This document shows positions 49,567 through 59,900 of a DNA stretch of 64,000 nucleotides, one piece after another (the first letter of the stretch is position 1; each line of letters begins with the position of its first letter). The notes under the pieces were generated by a model. The model did no database searches and was not told the origin of the DNA. It worked only from the letters and a program-made list of their open reading frames with translations. Source of the DNA: Hyphomicrobiales bacterium (lineage in GTDB: Bacteria; Pseudomonadota; Alphaproteobacteria; Rhizobiales; Methylopilaceae); contig JALHQA010000004.1 of the NCBI GenBank assembly GCA_022842205.1, positions 176,501-240,500 on the forward strand, written 5' to 3'. A program made the position numbers and the translations under genes.

Positions 49567-52500
49567 TCAGCCTGCGGCTGCCTGGTCGATATCCTTTAGG
49601 ACCGCGACGAGACGCCTGGCACGCTCAAGGTCGAAAACCTGCTCCGGCCCCTGGGGCGCAATGCCGGAAAATGGCTGCTCGTACAGACGCGCGGGATCCA
49701 TCAGGCCGTTGTGGCTCAGCTCTTCGATCACCATGCCGACGAATTCCATCTGAGCGGCGGTGGCGGTGCCGCCTGAGATGAATTCGGCGAAGGCCTCGTT
49801 CATGGCGGCGCGGTCCAGCCCCACAAGCGAGCGCACGAACCGCCCGAACCCTTGGCTGAGTGCCGCAGCCCGCGCGATGTCCTCTGCATCGCCGATCCCG
49901 GCTTCGAGCAGCATCTTTTCAAGCTCGGAGATGTCGGTCGCGGTCAGGGGCTTGCCGCGGCGCAGTTTGCCGAGCGCGATATGGTCCTCATGTTTTCTGA
50001 GAAAATCACGCGCCTTGCGCTTGAAGCGAACGAAATCGAATTCGCCGACTTGCGGGAGCGTTACGTCCTCACCCTCGCCGATGACATCGTCGAAATTGGA
50101 GTAGATGACCGCTTTTTTCGTTCTGTCGATGTGCTGGACGAGATCGCGCATCCGCAGCCGCACGAACTCCAGGATCGGGACGGTCAATCCCTCCCACCAA
50201 GCTTCCGCCTGAATCTCCGCCAGCAGAGCCGCTTGACGCGCGATCATCGGAATGGCGGTCTGCATTTCGAGGGCCTCGGCGATCTCGATCAAATCCTTCT
50301 TCAGCGTCTTGAAGCGCTTGGTGCTTTTCAGCAGCGCAAGCTGGAGCGAGAAGATCAGAAGGTCGAAATGCTTCGCCTCTTCCGTTCCAAGACGGTGAGA
50401 CGAGGGCAGCGCCGCGACTTCCGAGAACAGCTCCTCGCGCTTGTCCAGATCGAGCGCGGCCCAGGCCGCCTTGTCGCGGTATTTCTCAACCGCCTTGCGG
50501 TGCCGGCGGACGATGAAGCTGTCGAGGTTCACACCGGCGACGATGTTCTGCAGCACATCAAGCGCACCGGCACGGACCTGCTCTTCCGTCGGCGGCGCGT
50601 CGCCATAGGACGCCTGACCGCCGGACGAAAACCCGTCGCCCTTCGCATTCTTCTCGTCGAGCGCGAGGATCAGGTCGAGCCGCGCCGCGAACAGAAGCTC
50701 CGATAGCGAGCGGCCGGGCTTGGCGTCTTTCGTGTCGGGATTGGCGGCGAAGAATTCGAGGTTCTGGCAGAAGTCGAAGACCGAGAAATATTCCTTGTCC
50801 TTACTTGGTCCAAAGAGATCGGGGCACAGCCGCGTGCCGCGCCCCATCATCTGCCAGAACTTGGTCTTCGAGCGCACCGGCTTGAAGAAGACGAGGTTGA
50901 GGATTTCCGGCACGTCGATACCGGTGTCCAGCATATCGACCGAGATCGCGATGTGCGGCGCCGAATCCTTGCGCGAGAAATCGTCGATCAGGGCCTGCGC
51001 ATAGGCGCCGGTCTGATGGGTAATGACACGGGCGAAATGTCCGGCAAGGCCCGGAAAGGCGGCGTTGAACCGCTCCTCGATGAACAGGGCGTGCTTCTGG
51101 TTCTTGGCGAAGATGATCGTCTTGCCCGGCCGGTCGCCGCTCTCGACCTTCTGGCCGTTTTCCATCAGATGGGCGATGACGTGGTCCACCGTGTCCTGAT
51201 TGAACAGGCGCTGGTTGATCTCGGCCGGGTCGATGCTGTCGGGCGGCTCGTCCTCGCCCCATTCCAGCATGTCCCACTGGTCTTTTTCGTCCTCGCTCAA
51301 TTCGTCATAGCGAAGGCCGCCGCGCACTATCCTCAGTGGCACCGAGATCGCCTGCGGCGGCACGAGATGGCCATCGGCGATCGCCTCGTCGAGAGAATAG
51401 GCGTCGGTCGGTACGCCGTTCTCGAGATCGAACAGGTCGTAGGTATTGCGGTCGATCTCGTCCTTCGGCGTCGCGGTGAGGCCGACAAGCAGGCTGTCGA
51501 AATACTCGAAGATCGCGCGGTAGCGCTGGTAGACGGAGCGGTGCGCCTCGTCGATGACGATGAGATCGAAATAACCCGGCCCGAACCGCGCCACACCGTC
51601 CTGCCGCCCGTCGATGAGATTCATCATGGTCGGGTAGGTCGAGACGAAAACGCGGCCTTCCCCCGCCCGTTCGGTCACGAGATTGACCGGCGCCGAATCC
51701 GGCAGATGCCGCTTGAAGGCGCCGACGGCCTGGTTCACCAGCGCCACGCGGTCGGCAAGAAACAGCACGCGCTTGGCCCAACCCGCGCGCTGCAACAGAT
51801 CGGCCAGCGCGATCACGGTGCGTGTCTTGCCCGAGCCGGTCGCCATCACCAGCAGCGCCTTGCGCTCGCCGTCCTCCTCGAAGTGTTTCCCGATCGCGCG
51901 GATGGCGCGGTGCTGGTACGGACGCTCGACGATCTTGCTGTCGATGACCTCGGACGCCAGCGATTTGCGTCCGGTGCGGCGCTGGATCAGCCACTCCAGT
52001 TCGCTCTGGGTGTAGAAGCCGCCGATCTCGCGCGGCGGCGAGCGCATATCGTCCCAGATCCAGTGCTCGTAGCCGTTGGAGTAGAAGATCACCGGCCGCT
52101 GGCCGTAGCGCTTTTCCAGAAGATCGGCGTAGAGCTTTGCCTGCTGCTGGCCCTCGCGCGCGTCCTTCTTCGTGCGCTTGGCTTCGACCAGACCGAGCGG
52201 CTTGCCGTCGCGGCCCCACAACACGTAATCGACAAAGCCGACGCCCTCATTGTTCGGCATGCCCTCGACGCGGAATTCGAGCACGTCCTTGGCGTCGAGG
52301 TCCCAGCCCGCCTCGCGCAGCAGAAGATCGATATAGCGGTCGCGGGTCGCGGCCTCGTTGTAGTCGTGCGTGCTAGGCAACGCCTCGGCGGCCTCGCGCG
52401 CGGCAGCGACCTCCATGCGCAGGCGTTTCAGTTCCTCGTCGAGGCTGTCCTTGTCGGCGAGCAGTTTCTTGAGGTCGCCGTCGCGGGCGTCGAGTTCGGC

Positions 52501-52974
52501 TTGCTGCGCCTTCAGCTGCGCCATCGCGCGCTTCAATACGTCGTCGCGGCGGGACAGATGAGAGGCGTCGAAGCTCAGAGTCTCGCCTGGCTTTGCCGTG
52601 CGGGCGTAGGTGCGCGCCAGCCAGAAGCAGACATGGAAGAGTTCGCGCACCGCGCCTTCGGCATCGGCGGCGCGGACGCTCTTTTCCTCGTGGACCGCGC
52701 GGTTGCGCAACGTGTTGATGAACCGCGCCTTCTCGAAAACCGCGCGCCCCGCCGCCTTCTTGAACGTCGGCTCGTGCAGAAGCGCAGCGATATTGTCCAT
52801 ATAGGGGAGCTTGAGGTTCGGGTCGGAGCGGAACGCCCATTTGACCGCGATCTCGACCGCCTTGCCGGCGAAGAAGGCCGAGGCCGTCGGCGACACCGCC
52901 GCTTGCCGCTCCGCCTCGACCGCCGCGTCGTACACGGCGGGAAATTCTGCGGAGAGGAAGGCGAAGTTGGACAT
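49567..52974 (-). CDS. hsdR: Type I restriction endonuclease subunit R
   Basis: 1135 residues. An N-terminal DUF4145-like helical domain (about 1-125) and a coiled coil (about 150-200) precede the HsdR nuclease region, where GFVDYVLWGRDGKPLGLVEAKRT provides the Asp...Glu-x-Lys site. The translocase has Walker A VMATGSGKTRTVIAL, DEAH motif VIDEAHRS, and QMMGRGTRLCPDLFG (motif VI). The C-terminal HsdM-binding region is present. With HsdM and HsdS it cuts unmodified DNA after translocation. It follows the unknown gene X by two bases. Confidence 0.95.
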   Translation of the reverse strand: MSNFAFLSAEFPAVYDAAVEAERQAAVSPTASAFFAGKAVEIAVKWAFRSDPNLKLPYMDNIAALLHEPTFKKAAGRAVFEKARFINTLRNRAVHEEKSVRAADAEGAVRELFHVCFWLARTYARTAKPGETLSFDASHLSRRDDVLKRAMAQLKAQQAELDARDGDLKKLLADKDSLDEELKRLRMEVAAAREAAEALPSTHDYNEAATRDRYIDLLLREAGWDLDAKDVLEFRVEGMPNNEGVGFVDYVLWGRDGKPLGLVEAKRTKKDAREGQQQAKLYADLLEKRYGQRPVIFYSNGYEHWIWDDMRSPPREIGGFYTQSELEWLIQRRTGRKSLASEVIDSKIVERPYQHRAIRAIGKHFEEDGERKALLVMATGSGKTRTVIALADLLQRAGWAKRVLFLADRVALVNQAVGAFKRHLPDSAPVNLVTERAGEGRVFVSTYPTMMNLIDGRQDGVARFGPGYFDLIVIDEAHRSVYQRYRAIFEYFDSLLVGLTATPKDEIDRNTYDLFDLENGVPTDAYSLDEAIADGHLVPPQAISVPLRIVRGGLRYDELSEDEKDQWDMLEWGEDEPPDSIDPAEINQRLFNQDTVDHVIAHLMENGQKVESGDRPGKTIIFAKNQKHALFIEERFNAAFPGLAGHFARVITHQTGAYAQALIDDFSRKDSAPHIAISVDMLDTGIDVPEILNLVFFKPVRSKTKFWQMMGRGTRLCPDLFGPSKDKEYFSVFDFCQNLEFFAANPDTKDAKPGRSLSELLFAARLDLILALDEKNAKGDGFSSGGQASYGDAPPTEEQVRAGALDVLQNIVAGVNLDSFIVRRHRKAVEKYRDKAAWAALDLDKREELFSEVAALPSSHRLGTEEAKHFDLLIFSLQLALLKSTKRFKTLKKDLIEIAEALEMQTAIPMIARQAALLAEIQAEAWWEGLTVPILEFVRLRMRDLVQHIDRTKKAVIYSNFDDVIGEGEDVTLPQVGEFDFVRFKRKARDFLRKHEDHIALGKLRRGKPLTATDISELEKMLLEAGIGDAEDIARAAALSQGFGRFVRSLVGLDRAAMNEAFAEFISGGTATAAQMEFVGMVIEELSHNGLMDPARLYEQPFSGIAPQGPEQVFDLERARRLVAVLKDIDQAAAG

Positions 52975-52976
52975 GG

Positions 52977-53909
52977 CTAGGCGCTATAACAACGGTCTGA
53001 GTCCAGACCGTGCGTAACATACGGCGTAAACGAAGCCAGCATGAGGGAGATGCTTATGAAGTCCTTCATCATGAGGGGTCGTCGTGCGTTTGCTTCGGTA
53101 CCTGCGTGCCGTACGCCCGGATAGTCTGAACCAAACCTATAAAGGCGCTGTCCGACGTCCCTAACGGCGTCGTGGGGCCAGTCGAGCTGATTGCAGATTC
53201 GACCTAGCGTTTGTTCAGTGACGTTGGGACATTTCCGTCCCAATGCTTCGAGGAGGTTGAACTGCTTTTGCAAGCACGTCTTCATACGGCCTGAAGATCG
53301 CTCGGCCCGGAGATCCGCGTACGCAGCCTCAAAGTCTCTCAGAAGATCGCGCAGATGAACGTCAGCATCAGCGATCTGCCTGATCTCCGAAATCATCTTC
53401 GAGAAGACGCCGGGCATCGTCGCGCTGAAAGAGAATGGGTCCCGGATTTCGTATCGGAGATTGAAGTTCCGAACAAAGCGGTTCATGAGCTGCTCAAACC
53501 GCCGGGTTAGTTCTGGGCTGCCGTAAGCTTCCAGCGCCTCGTGAGCAGACTCGAGGAAGGTGATAGCATCCGCTTCCGTAGAAACGCCTGAGCCTAGCCA
53601 CATAAAAAACTGTCGCGCGTTCTGTTCGGAGTTCAAGGCTGTCTCATAACGGCCTCGATAGTCCATGACTGACGCCGCTAACCTCTCGTATTGACCCATG
53701 ACGCTGAGCCAGTGGGGGTCAGCAATTTTGCCGTTCTCATCAAACGCCTCAGCCGGCGGAACAGGACGCTCTGGCACCGCGTGTGGGGCTTCGGCCAAGG
53801 CTTCGACCAAAACTACAAAAAGATCATCAGGTGCTGACGCCGATTTTGCGAGAGGCAGCCAGACCTCTTTCGAAACTCGCGGCCACGCCGGAAGGAGCTC
53901 TCCCGTCAT
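52977..53909 (-). CDS. Unknown protein X inside the type I restriction operon
   Basis: 310 residues, no clear family. It is rich in helices, and its C-terminus (FGSDYPGVRHAGTEANARRP then DFISISLMLASFTPYV) resembles the ends of abortive-infection C-terminal proteins, where a basic-His motif precedes a last helix. Its ATG overlaps the hsdS stop (ATGA), and hsdR starts two bases after its stop, so it is made with the restriction complex. It could be a regulator, a back-up toxin triggered when restriction fails, or an accessory subunit. No membrane segments or Walker motifs are seen. Confidence 0.7.
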   Translation of the reverse strand: MTGELLPAWPRVSKEVWLPLAKSASAPDDLFVVLVEALAEAPHAVPERPVPPAEAFDENGKIADPHWLSVMGQYERLAASVMDYRGRYETALNSEQNARQFFMWLGSGVSTEADAITFLESAHEALEAYGSPELTRRFEQLMNRFVRNFNLRYEIRDPFSFSATMPGVFSKMISEIRQIADADVHLRDLLRDFEAAYADLRAERSSGRMKTCLQKQFNLLEALGRKCPNVTEQTLGRICNQLDWPHDAVRDVGQRLYRFGSDYPGVRHAGTEANARRPLMMKDFISISLMLASFTPYVTHGLDSDRCYSA

Positions 53910-55012
53910 GGCAACCCTCCGGAAAACGCACGCTGTTGTAACGACAAAAATAGACTATCGAGTCGCGCGGCGCTCGCCACAAAGTATTGAGAACGAACTT
54001 CATCGAGCCTCTTCATACGCGCGGCAAATTCCTGCTGGAGCACAAGAGGGGGGACGGGGAAGAAAAGCTTCTTTACCTCGCGCATATGTCTTGAATATCC
54101 GAGATCTGGGATCGGCATGTTCTCCATCAAGGCGGAGAAGAACCTCGGGATGTATCGGCCGGACGGCCTAAGAACCTTGGCACCATCAGCCCCAACAATG
54201 AAGTCGAAATCTACATATTTGACGGCTCTTGTATGATCGCCGAACACGATTACAGCATCTTCAACTCGGGTCACCAACTCCTGGTCGTCCGACCACCCTG
54301 CAACGAACTTTTGACCTTGGTCTATTATTGGCACTGTTCCCTGTTGTAGGTATTCAGCTCGCTGGAGCTTGCCTGACTTTGCCGTCACGTCGCTGCAAGC
54401 CTCTTCGAAGGGAACGCTTTGCCAGCGGACCTCATCGAGGCGCGGATTTCCGAACATCTCAAGAAAAATCGATTGCGTCAGTCCGTCGAGCAATTCTAGC
54501 GCACACCTGCGCTTGAGGCGCAGCGCATCGGCCTTGTCTAGGATCGCTGCGATCCGCCGTTGTTCGCCGAGCGGGGGAAGCGGCAACTTCGTATCGCGGA
54601 CAATTCCTTGCGAAATATTCGGTTGCGCTCCTCCAGCTGCACGGGAGAGGAAATAATCCAACTTAGCCTGCAAGCCGTGGAACACATATCTCGTGTCCGC
54701 ACGATTAGGATCAGGGCGAATGTTGCAGACCGCCTGATTCGTCGCTGCATCAACGCCTAGAACAGCCATGCGGCCAACCGTTGCACCATACATCGCAAGC
54801 AGGATGGTGCCGCTTGGAACGATCTTAGCGCTGCTCTCTCGGAGGGCGAGCTCCGTAATTTTCTCTTCAGTGTCAAGTATAACACTTTCCCGAAGCTCGC
54901 CGGACTTCACCCAAGGGATCGAGCCACCGTAGTACTGATCGTTCCCGCGATCAGGGGTACCTCCGCTACCGGTCGCGCAAAACTCTCCGATGGAAAGCTG
55001 CGGGATACTCAC
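53906..55012 (-). CDS. hsdS: Type I restriction specificity subunit S
   Basis: 368 residues, two target-recognition domains. TRD1 (about 1-150) has GGTPDRGNDQYYGGSIPWVKSG; then LPLPPLGEQRRIAAILDKADAL forms the first conserved helix. TRD2 (about 200-320) is followed by the second, FPVPPLVLQQEFAARMKRLDEV. Each TRD reads one half of a split target; the target cannot be told. It overlaps hsdM and X by four bases each (ATGA), so the order is M-S-X-R. Confidence 0.94.
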   Translation of the reverse strand: MSIPQLSIGEFCATGSGGTPDRGNDQYYGGSIPWVKSGELRESVILDTEEKITELALRESSAKIVPSGTILLAMYGATVGRMAVLGVDAATNQAVCNIRPDPNRADTRYVFHGLQAKLDYFLSRAAGGAQPNISQGIVRDTKLPLPPLGEQRRIAAILDKADALRLKRRCALELLDGLTQSIFLEMFGNPRLDEVRWQSVPFEEACSDVTAKSGKLQRAEYLQQGTVPIIDQGQKFVAGWSDDQELVTRVEDAVIVFGDHTRAVKYVDFDFIVGADGAKVLRPSGRYIPRFFSALMENMPIPDLGYSRHMREVKKLFFPVPPLVLQQEFAARMKRLDEVRSQYFVASAARLDSLFLSLQQRAFSGGLP

Positions 55013-56550
55013 AGCATCATCTCCAGCTCAGCGAGCCCGTCGGCGATCTCCTGTTCCAGCGTCTTCAGTTCCGCGATGATCTCTTTCGGCGGGCGGTGGT
55101 CCGCCGCTTCGTGCACTACGAGCTTGTAGCGGTTGATGGAGAGGTCGTAGTCTGCCTTCACGATGTCAGACTTCGGCACACAGAAGCTCTGGTCCGTACG
55201 CGTCCGGTCGCGCTCCGCGCCCTCGCGCTGCTGCCAGCGCGCGGCCACGTCCGGAAGATTGTTCTTCGCGTGCTCCCCTTCGTCCAGTGCAGCATTCGGG
55301 CCGAGCTTGTCTTCCGACAGCAGAAGATTGCGCTTGTCGTCGAGAGAAAGACCGTCGGCCTGGCAGTCGTAGAACCAGACCTGGTCCGTGCCGCCTGAAT
55401 TGGTTTTCGTGAACAGCACGATCGCAGTCGAGACGCCGGCATAGGGACGGAACACGCCCGAGGGCAGCTTCACGATGCCATCGAGCCTGTGATCCTCGAC
55501 CAGCATCTTCCTTATCGCCTTGTGCGCGGTCGATGAGCCGAACAGAACGCCGTCCGGCACGATGACGGCCGCGCGCCCGCCGGGCTTCAGCAGCTTCAGG
55601 AACAGCGCCATGAACAGAAGCTCGGTCTTCTTCGTCTTGACGATCGACAGAAGATCCTTCGCCGTCGATTCATAATCGAGGGAACCGGCGAAGGGCGGGT
55701 TGGCGAGCACCAGCGAATAACGGTCCTCGTCGCCGGCATGATCCTGCGACAGCGAATCCTTGTAGCGGATGTCGGGATTGTCGACGCCGTGCAGCGTCAT
55801 GTTCATCGTGCCGATGCGCAGCATGGTGCTGTCGAAATCGAAGCCGTGGAACATGCTGTTGTTGAAATGCGCGTTCAGCACCTGGTCGTGAAACAGGTTC
55901 GGATGATTGTCGCGGAGATATTCGCCGGCGGCGACGAGGAAGCCCGCGGTGCCGCAGGCCGGATCGCAGATCACATCCTGCGGCGTCGGCGCCGTCATCT
56001 CGACCATCAGCGCGATGATGTGGCGCGGCGTGCGGAACTGGCCGTTCTGGCCCGCCGTCGCGATCTTCGACAGCATGTATTCGTAGAGATCGCCCTTGGT
56101 GTCGCGGTCCTCCATCGGGATCTCGGCAAGGAGATCGACCACGCGCGCGAGCAGCGCCGGCGTCGGGATGGTGAAGCGCGCGCCCTTCATGTGCGTCGCG
56201 TGGGCCGTGCCTTCCTCGGCCATGGTGCGGAGGAACGGGAAGACATGTTCGGCGACCAGGTCGAACATGGTCTTGGGGTCTTTGTTCTTCAGGCGCGACC
56301 AGCGCATCTCCTCAAAAGCAATGCCGCCGCCAGCACCGATGCCGTCCTTGCCCTCCGGGAAGACGCGCCGCTCCATCGGCCGGCCGAGCGTGTTGGCCTT
56401 GTTCTCCTCGCGGGTGTGGATGTCGTCGAGGCCCTTGATGAAGAGCAGATAGGTGATCTGCTCGATCACCTCGATGGGATTGGAAATGCCGCCCGCCCAG
56501 AACGCATTCCAGACCGCGTCGATCTTGTTCTTCAGCCCGCCCGTGATCAC
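55009..56550 (-). CDS. hsdM: Type I modification methyltransferase subunit M
   Basis: 513 residues from a GTG at 56550. The N-terminal domain has LKNKIDAVWNAFWAGGISNP and EQITYLLFIKGLDD. AdoMet motif I is VICDPACGTAGFLVAAGEYL, and the catalytic N6-adenine motif is LANPPFAGS (NPPF). It protects host DNA and forms the core methylase with HsdS. It is the first gene of the restriction operon and is divergent from the helicase-nuclease gene. Confidence 0.96.
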   Translation of the reverse strand: MITGGLKNKIDAVWNAFWAGGISNPIEVIEQITYLLFIKGLDDIHTREENKANTLGRPMERRVFPEGKDGIGAGGGIAFEEMRWSRLKNKDPKTMFDLVAEHVFPFLRTMAEEGTAHATHMKGARFTIPTPALLARVVDLLAEIPMEDRDTKGDLYEYMLSKIATAGQNGQFRTPRHIIALMVEMTAPTPQDVICDPACGTAGFLVAAGEYLRDNHPNLFHDQVLNAHFNNSMFHGFDFDSTMLRIGTMNMTLHGVDNPDIRYKDSLSQDHAGDEDRYSLVLANPPFAGSLDYESTAKDLLSIVKTKKTELLFMALFLKLLKPGGRAAVIVPDGVLFGSSTAHKAIRKMLVEDHRLDGIVKLPSGVFRPYAGVSTAIVLFTKTNSGGTDQVWFYDCQADGLSLDDKRNLLLSEDKLGPNAALDEGEHAKNNLPDVAARWQQREGAERDRTRTDQSFCVPKSDIVKADYDLSINRYKLVVHEAADHRPPKEIIAELKTLEQEIADGLAELEMML

Positions 56551-56910
56551 TCAGCCATCCCCCCGTAACCGGCGCGCAGAATAGGCGGTGGGGTCCGCGG
56601 TTTACAATCCCCGCGGGCGGGCCTTAGGCTCTGCCGGCCGCTGAATTGCTGCCGGCATTGCAGATGGGGGTCCGTCCTGATCGAAGGTGCGCGCAAGCTG
56701 CCCACGCGGCACATTTCGATCCGGGTACCCTGGCACGATTCAGGGTGGTCAGGGCGGGTGTGTGCTAACCCACTCGCAAACACACATTGCATCGCGCTGC
56801 CGCGGATTGGGGATACACGGGACGACGCGTGGGAGACGTCGGTCAAAGGAGAGCTGTTCGATTGTGAAGGAGCCCGCCTTCCAGCATGCGTGTCCGAGCG
56901 CGGCGCTTTC
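56551..56910. other. Divergent spacer between hsdM and the helicase-nuclease gene
   Basis: 360 bases holding the control regions for both leftward hsdM and the rightward gene. The rightward frame is open from 56758, but its codons before 56911 look non-conserved. ggagagctg and gaaggagcc occur in this part as possible ribosome sites for an earlier start. I see no clear operator or hairpin terminator. Confidence 0.4.
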
Positions 56911-59900
56911 ATGGCAAATTTCTCCTATGAACGTCGATTCCCACATCCGTATGAGCACAATGCGCTCTACGCGCATTTCCGTCACACCCGCTACGTTCAC
57001 GCCCCTTGGTCAGCTTCGGCTGTTCCCTTCGGCTGGATGATGAAGGGAGAGGAAGGTGTGCCCGAGGTGTCCAAGCGACTGGCACTTGGCTTTCGACCGG
57101 AATTAGAACCGGACCTCGGTTTCGAGAGCATCTGGGTCCAGGAACGTCGCAATCAACTCGTTATGCTCGACACCTTTTTCGGAGCGGTCGAGCGCGACTC
57201 GTCACTGGTCTTTTTCTACGCAAAGCGGACGCCGCTCACTGAAGATCCGCGCCGTGTGATCGTGGGGATTGGCCGCGTTACAGGTGTCGGAGGCGCGACG
57301 GAGTACGCCTATGAGGACACTGCGCCAGACGCCTTGCGATCTATGGTTTGGGAACGTGAAATCAGCCATTCGATCCGTCCGGAGATAGGCGATGGATTCC
57401 TCCTTCCCTATCGCGAACTGCTGGCACTTGCCGAGGCTGACCCTTACTTTGATATGCAGCCATTTGTGCTCCACGCACCCGCTGAAAGCTTCGATGCCTT
57501 CTCGATGGGCGCGGAACATGTGAGTCATGACCAGGCTGTGTCTGTGCTGTTGTCAGCCGCAACCGTCGTCAGCCGTTACGAGGCGCTGCTTCCCGGCGAC
57601 TGGGCGGCAGCCCGCCGCTGGATCGACGCGGAGCTGAATCGACTGTGGCGCTTGCGCGGCGCTTTCCCGGGGCTGGGATCCGCCCTTACCGCGCTGGGTC
57701 TACCCAACGGCACATTGCTCGCGCACGCTGTAGGCAACCTGTTGCATGCCGATGGTGGCGAGGACATTCGCGATCCCTGGCCGGTCGTCGAGTCCATACT
57801 GCGAGATCCGACACAATTGCCTTCCGACCTTGCAGGTTTTGTGGGCCCTGTTGCAGCGAAACTATGGGAGAGCTTGCGACCTGAGCGGCGTGATCTACTC
57901 AAGCTACTTGCGCGTTTCGAAATTTCAACCGCGCAGGCACAGCGGTGGTGGGTCAGGGAAGAGCGCACCCAGGCGAAGATAGATTTCGATGACTCCGCAA
58001 TTCTCGCGAATCCATATCTTTGCTTCGAAGGGGACCGCGGACGTGTGGACAGCATCCCGTTACCGGTCGTCGATCGAGGTTTGTTTCCTGCTCCGCATGT
58101 GCTTGCGGCGGTCCCCATCCCCGCGCCATCCGCTTGCGCCGAAGCGATCGATCCGCGTCGCGGCCGGGCGCTCATCATTCAGACGCTAGAAGAGGCTTCG
58201 CTCGAAGAAGGGCATACTTTACTGCCGCAGGACTGGTTGGTAGAGCGCGTGCGTGCCGCCGAAGTTTCTCCGCCCTGCGCCATTTCAGGAGACTGGATCG
58301 ATGCGTTCCAAACAAGCTTCAAACCTGAGATCGAACGCGTCGAGACCGCAACCCGCGCCCCCGCGTGGCAGCTTGATCGCTTTGTTGCAACGCGCGCGCT
58401 GATTGGTGCGCGGCTCAGGCGACGCATTGGCGGAGCGCGGCATGGAGGTGATCACGACTGGCAGGGACTGATCGATCGTGCGCTCGGCGGACCTGCCAAA
58501 GAGGCCGACACATCAGAAATTATGGCGCGCAAGGAAAAGGCTTCCGCGCTAGAAAAGCTGTTTCGCTCTCGCGCCTCGGTGCTGATCGGTCCCGCCGGAA
58601 CTGGCAAGACAACGCTGCTGCTCGCTCTTTTGTCGCTCGATCAGGTTCGCGAAGGCGGGGTTCTATTGCTGGCCCCGACCGGCAAAGCACGTGTACAGAT
58701 GCAGAAGAAAGCCGGCGATGTAAAAGCATTCACGCTAGCACAGTTTCTACTCGGTTTCGGCCGGTACAACGCTCAGACCGGCGCGTATCTAGTCACAAAC
58801 GCCTCCGGCCGCGAGAACGGTTTCGCCACAGTAATTATCGACGAAGCATCGATGCTGACGGAGGATCAACTCGCCGCAACAATTGATGCGTTTGATCCAT
58901 CAAGTGTCCAGCGACTCATTTTCGTTGGGGATCCACGGCAGCTTCCGCCGATCGGCGCGGGACGTCCGTTCGTTGATATGATCCGTTTGTTGCGGGAGCA
59001 GGATAACCCCCACGGGCTCGCCGAGCTTACCGTTGTGCGCCGGCAGTCCGACGGCCTGGATGGCTCCGACGCCGTTCGCGATGACGTTCTTCTTTCTCGC
59101 TGGTTCAGTGGCGAGGCGCCTGATCCGGGCGCAGACGAAGTATGGGGCCGCTTAGCTGCAGGCTCAGCCCATAATGTTCGCGCAATCAGGTGGGAAGGCG
59201 GGGGAGACCTGCAGGCAAAGCTGCTGCTCGAGCTGACGGCATACGTTCGTCAGGGTATGGACGAAGCTGTCGATGATGAGACGGCATTCGAGGTGAGCCT
59301 AGGTGGTTCTGAGTGGAATGGCCGGGCCTATTTCAGCTCGTCCCGTGAGGTGGACGGCCAACGCCAAGGGGGCGGCGCAGGCGTCGAGGCTTGGCAAATC
59401 CTCACACCCATCCGTGCGGGAGAGACAGGCATAGATGGCCTGAATCGCTGGATAAAGCGGCTATTTCGCGTCTCCGTTCGGGGGTGGGCAGACGTCGAGA
59501 CGTATTGGCATCGCAAGATCGCAAAACCAATGGGAAGTCAGGCGATCCTTTACGGTGACAAGGTAATTAATCTTTCAAACGGCCGCCGGCGCGATGTCTA
59601 CCCTCGGAACGAGAATGCCTATCTCGCAAATGGCGAGATAGGACTGGTTGTCGGGCAGTATAAGGGCAAGAGTTGGAAGCTGAAGGGTTTGCCTTGGAAG
59701 CTGGAGGTCGAGTTCTCGACCCAGCTTGGTTACAAGTTTGGGTTCGGCAGTTCGGACTTTAGCGAGGATGGCAATGAACGACTGGAGCTTGCCTACGCGC
59801 TAACGATCCATAAGGCTCAAGGAAGCGAGTTTGGCACCACGTTTCTCATCGTACCAAACCCTTGCCGTCTGCTCTCACGCGAACTGCTCTATACCGGCCT

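Noticed and set aside
49567-56550. Possible BREX or DISARM locus
   Set aside because: No PglZ, BrxC, DrmA or DrmB proteins are encoded. The M-S-R subunits are ordinary type I restriction proteins.
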